Part shown: in pieces, positions 14,337 to 14,736 of the stretch
How the letters are laid out: every line of letters begins with the position of its first letter
Position numbering within the stretch: the first letter of the stretch is position 1
Source of the DNA: RGIG8745 sp964554265
GTDB lineage: Bacteria; Bacteroidota; Bacteroidia; Bacteroidales; Bacteroidaceae
DNA length: 14,736 nucleotides
Assembly (NCBI GenBank): GCA_964554265.1
Contig: CAZKOB010000092.1
Span: 1-14,736, forward strand
Direction: 5' to 3'
The notes under the pieces: generated by a model
Database searches by the model: none
The model's input: the letters and a program-made list of their open reading frames with translations, nothing else
What the model was told of the DNA's origin: nothing
Program-made: the position numbers and the translations under genes

Positions 14337-14472
14337 CTGCATAAATTGTAATGGCTCGTGATTTTTTCGGCTTATGCGTATAACAGGAAGACGAATCTTG
14401 CTTTTTGCGGATAAAATTGAAGATAAATTTTAATAGATGTTCTTTTGATTAAAAAAACATCTGTCGGGTATC

Positions 14473-14500
14473 TTGTATTCCTGTAAATTTTATATCTTTA
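14473..14500 (+). promoter_or_regulatory. Probable promoter of the AAA-ATPase-like gene
   Basis: TTG at 14473-14475 and TATCTTTA at 14493-14500 (seven of eight to TAnnTTTG) are 17 nt apart, slightly short of the usual 19. Transcription would start near 14505, about 20 nt before the ATG, suggesting the gene is expressed independently of the nusG-like gene. Confidence 0.4.
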
Positions 14501-14525
14501 CGTTCTAAACCAAAGAAGTAGGACA

Positions 14526-14736
14526 ATGATAGACAGAACAATATACGATGGGGGCAAGTTTCCGGTCGGGATACAGACGTTCTCCAAGCTCCGTGAGGGG
14601 AATTATCTTTATATCGACAAGACTGAATATGTGTACCGCATAGCGCATTCGGCCTCAAACTACTGCTTCCTGAGCCGTCCCCGCCGTTTCGGCAAGTCGC
14701 TTCTGACTTCTACATTCCACAGCTATTTCTCCGGCA
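14526..14736 (+). CDS. AAA-ATPase-like / PD-(D/E)XK-superfamily protein, 5' part only
   Basis: An open frame starts at the ATG at 14526 and runs off the window after 70 codons. The translation carries PVGIQTFSKLREGNYLYIDKT (13-33, dropping the first residue for length this is VGIQTFSKLR onward) and a nucleotide-binding loop SRPRRFGKSL (50-59). This is the typical opening of the Bacteroidetes family annotated as AAA-ATPase-like, whose members usually end in a PD-(D/E)XK nuclease-like domain (DUF1703-related) and often occur in many copies per genome. Only the N-terminus is visible, so the nuclease-like end and intactness cannot be judged. Cellular role of the family is poorly defined. Confidence 0.85.
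   Translation, partial: MIDRTIYDGGKFPVGIQTFSKLREGNYLYIDKTEYVYRIAHSASNYCFLSRPRRFGKSLLTSTFHSYFSG

Overview
The window looks like chromosomal DNA from a gut-type Bacteroidales (Bacteroides/Phocaeicola/Parabacteroides range). Evidence: a SusC/SusD pair, an ECF sigma/FecR pair, lipoprotein and TlpA-type envelope proteins, and promoters of the Bacteroidetes -7 type (TAnnTTTG) at 24-31 and 12803-12810. Every gene I accept is on the + strand. I see no rRNA, tRNA, CRISPR array, insertion sequence or transposase.

Region 1 (about 24-9817) is one close-packed cluster: ECF sigma factor (57-602), FecR-like anti-sigma factor (640-1722), a SusC-type TonB-dependent transporter with an N-terminal STN signalling domain (1748-5332), its SusD-type lipoprotein (5340-6785), a lipoprotein related to the substrate-import-associated zinc metallohydrolases but lacking HExxH (6831-7769), and a secreted TlpA/thioredoxin-like protein (7766-9817). 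Gaps are 7-45 nt and the last two genes overlap by 4 nt, so I read it as one operon. The first three genes form a classical cell-surface signalling relay: ligand on the transporter, STN domain, FecR in the inner membrane, then the sigma factor. There are no glycoside hydrolases, lyases or sulfatases, so a polysaccharide target is not indicated.

Region 2 (9971-12157), 153 nt downstream and possibly with its own promoter, encodes an unusual fusion: an S41 (C-terminal-processing) peptidase core with an intact Ser/Lys/Gln triad but no PDZ domain, then a DUF4369-like domain, then a TlpA-type thioredoxin domain with a CxxC. With the neighbouring TlpA protein and the CxxCxxC-bearing lipoprotein, it suggests that the locus imports something handled by thiol chemistry and proteolysis, such as a peptide or protein. 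That role is inference.

Region 3 (12158-13085) is about 900 nt without a convincing gene. It holds a striking array of a GCTGATT heptamer at exact 21-bp spacing (two inverted plus four direct copies, 12274-12381) containing a perfect 31-bp palindrome, several small hairpins, a strong promoter (12781-12810), and a leader of about 270 nt with three predicted hairpins.

Region 4 (13086-14736) carries a NusG/UpxY-like elongation factor about twice the usual size, with a helical C-terminal extension and no capsule operon behind it in this window. After a 264-nt spacer comes the 5' end of an AAA-ATPase-like gene, cut by the window edge.
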